A DNA stretch of 5,091 nucleotides from positions 1 through 5,091 of the forward strand of contig JAJDEL010000627.1 of NCBI GenBank assembly GCA_029259835.1, in the 5' to 3' direction. Source of the DNA: Planctomicrobium sp. Lineage in GTDB: Bacteria; Planctomycetota; Planctomycetia; Planctomycetales; Planctomycetaceae. Shown here in pieces: positions 1 to 5,091 of the stretch. The notes below the pieces were generated by a model. That model did not search any database and was not told where the DNA came from. It was given only the letters and a program-made list of their open reading frames with translations. How positions within the stretch are numbered: the first letter of the stretch is position 1; the number at the start of each line of letters is the position of its first letter. Position numbers and translations under genes: made by a program.

Positions 1-584
1 TCCTTTAGCCGAGCCGCAATATCTGGCACTGGAAAGCGGCTTTCGTCACCAACTAGATCACTACGTTTGTTTTCTAGCGCCTTTGATCTGTGAGGTGAGA
101 GTCTAAAAGTGATGCGTAAAAATTCGTTCCTGCCACAAGAGTCCAACTCGCTCAACGGAACTGGCATCATCAATTCCGGAGGGAATGGTAGTCGCAAATT
201 CACGCCTACCAGAAATTCATCTTGGCGGACGGCTAGGAAATTCTCTTGCCGCAGGTATCCATTGAGGATATCCAAGGCTTGTCGTGAAGTGTATTTCTCA
301 TCTTCCACATAGCTGAAGGTTCCAATTGGAATCTTGGTCATCTTCAGTCTACAACCAGCGGCGTTGCAATACTTGCTCAGAACATCGGCCCACGGAGACG
401 CGTGAGACTCCAATGACACTGTCTTTGGGGCAGCGACAGTCGGATTGGACTCCAAATTTTTCTGAGCAGTCTCATCAGGTGTATCTTGAGCCTGAAGGGC
501 ATTGACATTCCAAGTTGCCAGACAAAAACAGATGCCGATGTATACAATATTTCGTTGCAGTCCGATGAGGCTTTGATTGGACAT
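1..584 (-). CDS. Exported secretin N-domain-like protein, partial (3' end outside window)
   Basis: The frame is open from an ATG at 582-584 to the window edge (194 codons, no stop), so the C terminus is missing. The start is supported by a GGAG Shine-Dalgarno sequence 9 nt upstream. Residues 13-25 are hydrophobic, followed by V-N-A-L-Q-A-Q-D (27-34), which looks like a signal peptide with cleavage near residue 29 or 32. Residues 65-130 contain PWADVL, GCRL, a P-x-GTF-x-Y element (86-92), YTSRQALDILNGYL (98-111) and FLVGVNL (124-130), then PxxL, a PLSELD segment (143-148) and a G-x-NEFLRITF stretch (151-160). This order resembles, from memory, the repeated N-terminal domain of planctomycete secretin-like (type II/III secretion GspD-related) proteins. 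It is the third gene of the sigma-kinase operon, 21 nt after the kinase. Function is unknown: it could be a full secretin-like protein or a short periplasmic protein carrying only this domain. I am confident it is a gene and moderately confident of the domain. Confidence 0.82.
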   Translation of the reverse strand, partial: MSNQSLIGLQRNIVYIGICFCLATWNVNALQAQDTPDETAQKNLESNPTVAAPKTVSLESHASPWADVLSKYCNAAGCRLKMTKIPIGTFSYVEDEKYTSRQALDILNGYLRQENFLAVRQDEFLVGVNLRLPFPPELMMPVPLSELDSCGRNEFLRITFRLSPHRSKALENKRSDLVGDESRFPVPDIAARLK

Positions 585-593
585 GATTTGTTT

Positions 594-597
594 CTCC
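594..597 (-). promoter_or_regulatory. Ribosome binding site of the secretin-N-domain gene
   Basis: On the minus strand GGAG (within TGGAGA) lies 9 nt before the ATG at 584. It fills the 21-nt gap after the kinase stop codon (TAA at 606-608). It decides the start of the downstream gene and leaves little room for a separate promoter, which supports co-transcription with the kinase. Confidence 0.7.
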
Positions 598-605
598 AGG
601 TCGCG

Positions 606-2117
606 TTATGGATGAGTGTTCGGTTCAGGTGAAGGGATTTGATTGGGCGGAAACGGTCTGTTGAACTGCTGCTCGAACTCAAGAAGATCGGATTCGAATT
701 CACGGAATTTCAGATCAATGTCGTTGTTCAAGTCCAGGTTTGTTACCGATTCCAGCGTTTTACTTTCGTTGTTGACGAACTCCTCTTCAGCCTCAGTATT
801 GACGGGCTCTTCGCTGAGACTCTTCTCGGTCACGGATTGGTCGTCTGGACTTAGCAATAGAGGCGCAAACAGCAACGCGATACAAACCACTGAGCCAGTC
901 ATCAAGACCTGTACATTCAACCACGGCCTTCTCCGAACCATTCGTAGCAGTGCATCCGGAAGCGGTGTCACTTTGGGCTGCTGCACATGAGCTAGGCACT
1001 GTTCGAGTAGCTCAGCGATGTCCGCGGCAGACTGTGCTCGGCTCTCTATTGATGCATTCATCAGAGACGACCTGATCGCTTCCAGCCACTCGGGCAGACC
1101 TTCGTTAATCCCATGAATCGGTCGAACCTTGGCACTGTCGACTTTTTTGGCGATTCCCAGTGGTGTCTCTGCGCGAAAGGGCGGTCGACCAGTGCTCATG
1201 GCGAATATCACACTGCCTAGGCTGAACAGGTCGCTCCGTTGATCTACTGTTTCTCCACGTGCCTGTTCAGGCGACATATAATGGGGTGTTCCTGCAATCA
1301 TACCACTGTGTGTCAGCGTTGCGTCGTCAGCGGCGCGAGCCAGACCAAAGTCACTCAACAGCACACGGTCCAGGCTTCCGTCTAGCAGGATATTTGCAGG
1401 TTTCACATCACGGTGGACCAAACCTTGGGCATGAGCCGCCGATAAGGCTCTTGCGGTTTGCGCTGCAATCCGCAGGATGTCTTTCAAATCGAGCGGACCT
1501 TCGCGATCAATTCTATGCTGCAGCGTTTCTCCCGACACGAGCGGCATCACCAGATATGGCAAATTCGTGTCACTTTCGACACCATGAATGGCAAGCACAT
1601 TAGGATGCACAATTGCAGCGGCTGCCTGTGCTTCCCGAGCGAATCGCTTTCGAGCTGCACCGTTGACTGCCAGATGAGGCGAGAGCACTTTCACTGCGAC
1701 ATAGCGATTTAATTCTCCGTCGTACCCTTTGAGCACCACTCCCATACCGCCTTGGCCGATCACTTCGAGGATCTCGTACTGACCAAGTCGTCCAAGCATT
1801 GCAGGGTTGTTTGAAGGTGGGAGATGAGACAAAACGAAATCGGTAGAGGGGATGTCTAATTCCGTCTGAAGATCATTCCAGAGAGTAGAATGCCCAAATT
1901 GCTGTTGCTGATCGTTTGGATCGTGGTTGTCGCGTTCCAGAAAGCGAGACGCCTCCTCCCACCATTCTCTCTCGCCTGCGAGTGCCAGCAGCGTTGTTTG
2001 ACAAAATTCACACTTGCCAAGATGCTGTTCGGTCTCGTGGCGCGACGCGTCGTCTAGATCGTCAGACAGTAGTAATCGCAATCGGTTCCGATTACAGTCA
2101 ATTGTTTTAACCACCAT
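606..2117 (-). CDS. Membrane Ser/Thr protein kinase with N-terminal anti-sigma-like zinc finger
   Basis: A 503-residue protein. Residues 8-39 carry C8 and H32-x3-C36-x2-C39, the pattern of zinc-binding anti-sigma (ZAS, zf-HC2-like) domains. A linker follows, then a complete bacterial (PknB-like) kinase domain at about 114-375: glycine loop G121-x-G-x-x-G126, ATP-binding K143 in AVKVL, helix-C E162, catalytic HRDVKPAN (235-242), DFG (256-258), GTPHYMSPE (276-284) and D296. No key residue is missing. A basic RRR-P segment (395-398) precedes one hydrophobic helix at about 402-422. The remaining ~80 residues are strongly acidic and should lie outside the cytoplasm, with no recognisable domain. 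The start overlaps the sigma-factor stop as TGATG, with GAGGA 6 nt upstream, implying translational coupling. In planctomycetes ECF sigma genes are often linked to such kinases. The inferred role is to bind and/or phosphorylate the neighbouring sigma factor or its regulators in response to an envelope signal. The kinase call is firm; the sigma link is inferred from position and the zinc motif. Confidence 0.95.
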   Translation of the reverse strand: MVVKTIDCNRNRLRLLLSDDLDDASRHETEQHLGKCEFCQTTLLALAGEREWWEEASRFLERDNHDPNDQQQQFGHSTLWNDLQTELDIPSTDFVLSHLPPSNNPAMLGRLGQYEILEVIGQGGMGVVLKGYDGELNRYVAVKVLSPHLAVNGAARKRFAREAQAAAAIVHPNVLAIHGVESDTNLPYLVMPLVSGETLQHRIDREGPLDLKDILRIAAQTARALSAAHAQGLVHRDVKPANILLDGSLDRVLLSDFGLARAADDATLTHSGMIAGTPHYMSPEQARGETVDQRSDLFSLGSVIFAMSTGRPPFRAETPLGIAKKVDSAKVRPIHGINEGLPEWLEAIRSSLMNASIESRAQSAADIAELLEQCLAHVQQPKVTPLPDALLRMVRRRPWLNVQVLMTGSVVCIALLFAPLLLSPDDQSVTEKSLSEEPVNTEAEEEFVNNESKTLESVTNLDLNNDIDLKFREFESDLLEFEQQFNRPFPPNQIPSPEPNTHP

Positions 2118-2740
2118 CAGATTTCCTCTCTCGTCTGTGCGTCTAAGACGTCCTGTTGATCCAGTTCCTCGACTGCCATTTTTAGTCGTGCGAGGACTCG
2201 ACTGCGGGCCGTGTATACGGCGCCAATGGACATGTCCAGTCCGTGAGCGACATCACTCACGGAGTGACCATCAATGCTGGTTCGCAAAAAAACGAGCCAC
2301 GTTTTATTTGAGAACTCATTTCGAATTTTCACAGACGCATGACGGAACAGCTGCCGTCGATACTCTTCGATGAACAACTCGACATCATCCGGTTGCGAAT
2401 GATTCTCCAACACGTACCGTACTTTTGAATCGCCTGTCCCGCAGGGATGACGCGACTTCTCCTTGAGAAGGTTAATAGATCGGTTTCTTGCAACTTGGAA
2501 CAGCCAGCGCCGCAACGATCCACTACCCGATGTCGGCTTCCAACTCGGAATGACATCAGCCAGCGTTACAAGTACGTCCTGTGTGACTTCACGAGCATCC
2601 GCATCCTGTAGACCTTTCCGGCGGGCAACTCGATAAATCAACGGTTCGTAAATCGACAAAAACTCTACCCACGCCTCGCCATTACGCGGGTTTCGAACTC
2701 GCGCCAGTAGACTCGATCGTGTTTCAGGCGTTCCCGACAT
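2117..2740 (-). CDS. ECF-type RNA polymerase sigma factor (sigma-70 family)
   Basis: A 207-residue protein, normal length for planctomycete ECF-like sigma factors. The N-terminal ETRSSLL-x-RVRNP-x4-AW-x-EF segment is a typical lead-in for this group. Region sigma-2 spans about 27-97: Y-x-PLIYRVARRKGL, DADAREVTQDV (46-56), and SLRRWLFQVARNRSINLL (75-92) as the core-binding and -10-recognition part. A variable linker (about 98-139) leads to sigma-4 at about 140-192, with a helix-turn-helix from VSDVAHGLDMS to AVYTARSRVLARLK (161-187) for -35 recognition. There is no extra C-terminal domain. The ATG at 2738-2740 is preceded by AGGAG at 6 nt, a strong start. It is the first gene of the operon and overlaps the kinase by one base. 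It probably directs RNA polymerase to a regulon controlled by the downstream kinase. Which promoters it recognises is not visible here. Confidence 0.94.
   Translation of the reverse strand: MSGTPETRSSLLARVRNPRNGEAWVEFLSIYEPLIYRVARRKGLQDADAREVTQDVLVTLADVIPSWKPTSGSGSLRRWLFQVARNRSINLLKEKSRHPCGTGDSKVRYVLENHSQPDDVELFIEEYRRQLFRHASVKIRNEFSNKTWLVFLRTSIDGHSVSDVAHGLDMSIGAVYTARSRVLARLKMAVEELDQQDVLDAQTREEI
2124..2128 (-). promoter_or_regulatory. Ribosome binding site of the kinase gene, inside the sigma-factor gene
   Basis: On the minus strand GAGGA lies 6 nt before the kinase ATG (2117). It is formed by the last codons of the sigma-factor gene. With the stop/start overlap TGATG, this is the arrangement expected for translational coupling, which would keep sigma factor and kinase in fixed proportion. 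Confidence 0.7.
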
Positions 2741-2746
2741 GCACTT

Positions 2747-2751
2747 CTCCT
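2747..2751 (-). promoter_or_regulatory. Ribosome binding site of the sigma-factor gene
   Basis: AGGAG on the minus strand, 6 nt before the ATG at 2740. It is the strongest Shine-Dalgarno sequence in the window and fixes the start of the sigma-factor gene. Confidence 0.75.
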
Positions 2752-2756
2752 ACACT

Positions 2757-2786
2757 ATTAACAACAGAGTGTCGCGAATCTGTCAC
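2757..2786 (-). promoter_or_regulatory. Candidate promoter of the sigma-kinase operon
   Basis: On the minus strand, GTGACA (2786-2781; 5 of 6 bases of TTGACA) is followed after 18 nt by GTTAAT (2762-2757; 4 of 6 of TATAAT). Transcription would start just before the AGGAG ribosome binding site, giving a leader of only about 15 nt. This is a by-eye match to housekeeping sigma consensus sequences. The sigma factor could instead use its own promoter type, whose consensus I cannot derive from one site. Confidence 0.25.
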
Positions 2787-2964
2787 ACTTTTACCTGGAA
2801 TGCTCCAAGAATCTCCCAAATTCCGAAGAGTTTAGGATCTAGTGAATGACTGATTATTCTGATCACGACTCTGTTGAGATGTACGTGTCTTTGCTTGTTC
2901 ATCCGATTCTCCCAAACCAAGGAGCACTTCCCTAGACCCACTATCTGGTGCACGCGCAGATTGA

Positions 2965-3020
2965 GGCCGGAGCGTTTTTTGACGACCACTCTATCCAGCT
3001 CCGGTCACATCGGTCGGAGC
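2965..3020 (+). repeat. Three-element repeat able to form alternative hairpins
   Basis: GGCCGGAGCG (2965-2974) and GGTCGGAGCG (3012-3021) are direct repeats with one mismatch. Between them GCTCCGGTC (2998-3006) is complementary to both. It can pair with the left copy (9 bp, one G-U, 24-nt loop) or the right copy (9 bp, two G-U, 5-nt loop ACATC). The G-U pairs make the folding better in plus-strand RNA than in minus-strand RNA. No T-run follows the right hairpin, so it is not a classic terminator. It may be chance; there is no proof that the region is transcribed. Confidence 0.3.
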
Positions 3021-3411
3021 GAGTTATAGCCCATATCAATGAGAAACGTTTGCTGAGACAGAAGATCACTGGATGTTGGTTTGGCAACACAACATAATAA
3101 TTCTCGCCATCCCGTTAGTGTCTCTCATTGTTTCATAAACTCATACGAAATCTGACTCGAATCACGACAAGAACATATTCTTACACAGTTCAAATCATGT
3201 CGCCCCGACCATCGAAATCACCTCTCTCCTTGGAAACTCTTTCTTCGCAATAACTTACGAATAGTTCAAACGTGTCTTCCGGCCCTATGGCGAGTGGACA
3301 CCGTCGCGAGTCATTGACGCTTGTAGCCAACGTGCTCCGCTTAACGCCCAATAAAGATAGCCTCCTCGGGAGTGGCTCGACGCGTCCAAAGAAAAATTTC
3401 TAAACCTGGAC

Positions 3412-3431
3412 TTGACTACCTCTGTAGTCAA
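3412..3431. promoter_or_regulatory. BlaI-type operator 1 (perfect inverted repeat)
   Basis: Arms TTGACTAC and GTAGTCAA are perfect 8-bp inverted repeats around the 4-nt spacer CTCT. The core TAC-CTCT-GTA resembles the TACA-nn-TGTA dyad known for BlaI/MecI/CopY repressors (one half matches exactly). It lies 60 nt upstream of the repressor gene, which fits autorepression. TTGACT in its left arm also resembles a -35 element, so binding would block RNA polymerase. Confidence 0.8.
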
Positions 3432-3439
3432 TCTGTACG
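3412..3439 (+). promoter_or_regulatory. Candidate promoter of the repressor-peptidase operon
   Basis: TTGACT (3412-3417; 5 of 6 of TTGACA) is followed after 16 nt by TGTACG (3434-3439; 3 of 6 of TATAAT). The -35 part would be covered by operator 1 and the start site would fall in or near operator 2, as expected for a repressed promoter. The -10 match is poor, so the exact position is uncertain. Confidence 0.3.
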
Positions 3440-3442
3440 ACC

Positions 3443-3460
3443 TGACTATCAAGGTAGTCA
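3443..3460. promoter_or_regulatory. BlaI-type operator 2 (near-perfect inverted repeat)
   Basis: Arms TGACTAT and GTAGTCA around the 4-nt spacer CAAG; only one arm base departs from symmetry. The arms are the same as in operator 1 apart from that base. The dyad centres (3421.5 and 3451.5) are exactly 30 bp apart, about three helical turns, so two repressor dimers would sit on the same DNA face. The site ends 31 nt before the repressor ATG. Confidence 0.75.
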
Positions 3461-3491
3461 TGTTGTCTGCTTAGGAATTGAAGCGAGTACC

Positions 3492-3887
3492 ATGAGAGAA
3501 TCGAAGCGCCCACTCGGGGCCACGGAGATAGAAATCCTCCGGATCATTGGAGACCATCATCCGACGACTGTAGGTGAGGTTGCGAAGCATGTTGCTCAAA
3601 CCACTGGCCAAGCACGCACGACGGTACTGACAACGATGGAACGCCTTCGACTCAAAGGACACCTCACCCGCCGGCGTGTCAAAGGTGTGTACCGTTTTTC
3701 GCCAAAAGTTGCCAATGAAAAGCTGCTCCGCAATATTGTGAAAGATTTCGTGGAAACGACACTCGGTGGATCGGTGTCACCCTTCGTCACCTACCTTTCC
3801 GAGGGAGGACCCCTTTCATCAGATGACCTTGACACCTTGAAACGACTTGTGAAAGACGTTGAGAAACAGCGAAAGGATAAACGCTAG
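3492..3887 (+). CDS. BlaI/MecI/CopY-family transcriptional repressor
   Basis: A 131-residue protein, the usual size for the family. Residues 8-70 form the winged helix-turn-helix: LGATEIEILRIIG (8-20), TVGEVAKHVA (26-35), recognition helix ARTTVLTTMERL (41-52), then LKGHLTRRRV and the wing GVYRFSP (65-71). The C-terminal part (about 72-125) is the expected helical dimerisation region, with an FVTYLSE segment (98-104) near where BlaI-type proteins are cleaved by their sensor peptidase. A GTG at 3372 would add 40 residues, but that extension would cover both operators and has no family similarity, so I chose the ATG at 3492. That ATG has no strong Shine-Dalgarno; AGGA lies 15 nt upstream. The M56 peptidase gene follows after 2 nt, the classic partner. 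It probably represses its own operon through the two upstream inverted repeats. Other targets are not visible here. Confidence 0.93.
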   Translation: MRESKRPLGATEIEILRIIGDHHPTTVGEVAKHVAQTTGQARTTVLTTMERLRLKGHLTRRRVKGVYRFSPKVANEKLLRNIVKDFVETTLGGSVSPFVTYLSEGGPLSSDDLDTLKRLVKDVEKQRKDKR

Positions 3888-3889
3888 TG

Positions 3890-5091
3890 ATGGATGGAAT
3901 TGCGTTCTTAATGGATTTCTGGGGAATGACCATGTGGAGAGCGTGTTGGCAAGGCGGTCTCTTGGTGTCGCTAGTTTGGTTAGCTTGCACATTCATTCCG
4001 CAAATGCCAGCAAGGTTTCAATGTTGGTTTTGGCGATTGGCTCTCTTGAAATTCGCAGTTATTGTTGTCTTCCCTTTTTCCGTTCAACTACCGCTGCTAC
4101 CCGCACCGATGCGTGCGACTGAACTTGTCTATGCTGAGGGCGTTTCGAGCGTCGCAGTGAATCCGCCGAGTCTTTCGCATCAGGGCTTTTCGAACGAGTC
4201 GGACATCTCCATAGCCCCAACGACTATTGTGGTCCTGTTTCTGGGTTGGGTGACCGGGGCTGCTTGGAGCCTATGGCAGCTATTCAACGCTGGGCGAAAG
4301 GTTGTGGACATCCGATCACAATACCACGCAGTTGAAGACAAAAGACTGATCGGGCTTCTTGAATCACAATGCGCATCGTTTGGCGTTTGGAAAGCACCAC
4401 TTCTACTGGAAGTTGAGGGCAACGGAAGTCCTATGCTTGTTGGAATTGCGAAACCGTGCATCGTTATCCCCACCGACACGTGCCTCAGCCTGAGTGATGC
4501 CGAGCAAGAGCTAGTTCTCGGGCACGAGCTGGCACATCTAAAGCGTCTTGATCTCATTTGGAGTCTGTTTGCCAGCATCATTCGATCGCTGTTCTTTTTC
4601 CATCCGCTCGTTTGGCTCTGTGAACGACGTCTACTTGTTGCGAAGGAAATTGCGGCGGATGAGTTGGCGGTCGTTCGTCAGTCTGGCGATCCTGTCTGCT
4701 ATGGAAAACTGCTGGTGTCGATCGTGTCGAAAATTGGTCCCGATCAAATCACGCTCAAATCGTCTCTGGGAGTGATGTGCCCTTTAGAATCCCTTACAAA
4801 GAGGTTGTCTGCTATGAAATATTTCTGTCGCACATCACGTCCCGTTCTTTCTGGATCTATCGTGCTTTTCGGTCTTACGGTCGTTCTTTGCGGAATCCCT
4901 TGGGAAGTCGTTGCAGCGGAGCCCGATAATGAGAATGGCGGAATCGTACAAACAGGTGAGGGAGTTGCGATTCTTCCTGACGCGATACAAACAGAGGTCA
5001 CCATTGCCAAACCTTCGAAAGACAAAGATGGACATCTTTCTGTTCGTGTAAGCGACATAGAAAACTTCTTTCTTATGCGAGCGGTGAACGC
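3890..5091 (+). CDS. M56 (BlaR1-like) membrane zinc metallopeptidase sensor, partial (3' end outside window)
   Basis: The frame is open for 400 codons from ATG 3890 to the window edge. Hydrophobic segments lie at about 20-36, 50-70, 111-132, 223-243 and 319-341. The M56 zinc-peptidase core is complete: SPMLVGIAKPCIVIP (180-194), HELAH at 212-216 (two zinc histidines and catalytic E213), FFHPLVWL (236-243) and EIAADE (253-258), with E253 as likely third ligand. From about 343 a hydrophilic region begins that should be outside the cytoplasm, starting AEPDNENGG; it is cut by the window edge, so the sensor domain is unidentified. The gene starts 2 nt after the repressor stop (TAG-TG-ATG), with an AAGGA sequence 12 nt upstream inside that gene; ATGs at 3911, 3926 and 3932 are alternative starts. 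In the known BlaR1/MecR1 systems an outside ligand activates the peptidase, which leads to repressor loss. The same is inferred here, but a beta-lactam ligand is not supported. Confidence 0.93.
   Translation, partial: MDGIAFLMDFWGMTMWRACWQGGLLVSLVWLACTFIPQMPARFQCWFWRLALLKFAVIVVFPFSVQLPLLPAPMRATELVYAEGVSSVAVNPPSLSHQGFSNESDISIAPTTIVVLFLGWVTGAAWSLWQLFNAGRKVVDIRSQYHAVEDKRLIGLLESQCASFGVWKAPLLLEVEGNGSPMLVGIAKPCIVIPTDTCLSLSDAEQELVLGHELAHLKRLDLIWSLFASIIRSLFFFHPLVWLCERRLLVAKEIAADELAVVRQSGDPVCYGKLLVSIVSKIGPDQITLKSSLGVMCPLESLTKRLSAMKYFCRTSRPVLSGSIVLFGLTVVLCGIPWEVVAAEPDNENGGIVQTGEGVAILPDAIQTEVTIAKPSKDKDGHLSVRVSDIENFFLMRAVN

Larger units (their letters stand above)
2741..3491. other. 751-nt divergent intergenic region
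   Basis: This stretch separates the starts of the two divergent operons. Short open frames exist in it (for example 2783-2989 minus, and an 18-codon frame from 3197 plus), but none has a recognisable protein pattern or a convincing ribosome binding site. The supported contents are the ends: a candidate sigma-operon promoter at the left, and two repressor operators at 3412-3460 at the right. Between about 3025 and 3400 I see no gene, tRNA, clear promoter or terminator. The length is generous for a bacterial promoter region and could hide a small RNA or extra regulatory sites. Confidence 0.6.

Noticed and set aside
377..703. 108-codon minus-strand frame overlapping the end of the kinase and the start of the secretin-N-domain gene
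   Set aside because: It is a different frame across two well-supported genes and shows low-complexity Ser-rich shadow sequence.
2812..2916. Direct repeat TCTCCCAAA at 2812-2820 and 2908-2916
   Set aside because: A 9-base match in a 750-nt region is weak, and the flanking bases do not continue the similarity.
2967..2980. CCGGAGC followed by a run of six T, looking like a terminator
   Set aside because: No upstream complementary arm is found to form the stem directly before the T-run, and no plus-strand gene ends here.
2783..2989. 68-codon open frame on the minus strand upstream of the sigma gene
   Set aside because: No recognisable motif and no good ribosome binding site. Its end runs into the candidate sigma promoter, so it is probably chance.
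3037..3130. Inverted pair CAATGAGA (3037-3044) and TCTCATTG (3123-3130)
   Set aside because: Only 8 bp with a gap of nearly 80 nt. No flanking symmetry, target-site duplication or transposase supports a mobile element.
3372..3491. Forty-codon N-terminal extension of the repressor from a GTG at 3372
   Set aside because: It would place both palindromic operators inside the coding region and adds residues with no resemblance to the BlaI family. The ATG at 3492 gives the normal family length.
4180..4581. 133-codon minus-strand open frame
   Set aside because: It lies opposite the M56 peptidase core, which has intact catalytic motifs. Its Ser/Arg-rich composition is typical of an antisense shadow.

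Overview
The window reads as a chromosomal piece of a planctomycete (phylum Planctomycetota). This is inferred from family content, not from a marker gene. It holds an ECF-type sigma factor fused into an operon with a membrane Ser/Thr kinase, an exported protein with the N-terminal domain typical of planctomycete secretin-like proteins, and a BlaI-type repressor paired with an M56 membrane peptidase. All of these are characteristic and usually multi-copy in that phylum. Base composition looks moderate (about half G+C by eye). I see no transposase, tRNA, rRNA or CRISPR array.

Layout: two operons run away from each other from a 751-nt intergenic region (2741-3491). Leftward (minus strand): an ECF sigma factor (2740-2117), a Zn-finger/Ser-Thr kinase/transmembrane protein (2117-606) and an exported secretin-N-domain protein (584 to beyond position 1, cut by the window edge). 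The sigma and kinase genes overlap by one base (TGATG). The kinase and third gene are 21 nt apart, and each of the three genes has a good Shine-Dalgarno sequence, so they are very likely one transcript. Rightward (plus strand): a BlaI/MecI-family repressor (3492-3887), then 2 nt later an M56/BlaR1-like membrane metallopeptidase (3890 to beyond 5091, cut by the window edge). Two inverted-repeat operators of the same sequence type, centred exactly 30 bp apart, sit just upstream of the repressor gene. They strongly suggest autoregulation of this pair.

How the parts probably work: the leftward operon looks like a signalling unit. Its kinase carries a zinc-binding anti-sigma-like motif (HxxxCxxC) at the N terminus, a complete kinase domain in the cytoplasm, one transmembrane helix and an acidic tail outside, so it could both hold and regulate the sigma factor. 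The rightward operon has the classic protease-sensor plus repressor architecture: the membrane peptidase senses something outside and inactivates the repressor inside. There is no beta-lactamase in view, and the visible start of the sensor's outer domain does not identify a ligand. Two independent transmembrane signalling modules therefore lie back to back. Whether they talk to each other cannot be decided from sequence alone.
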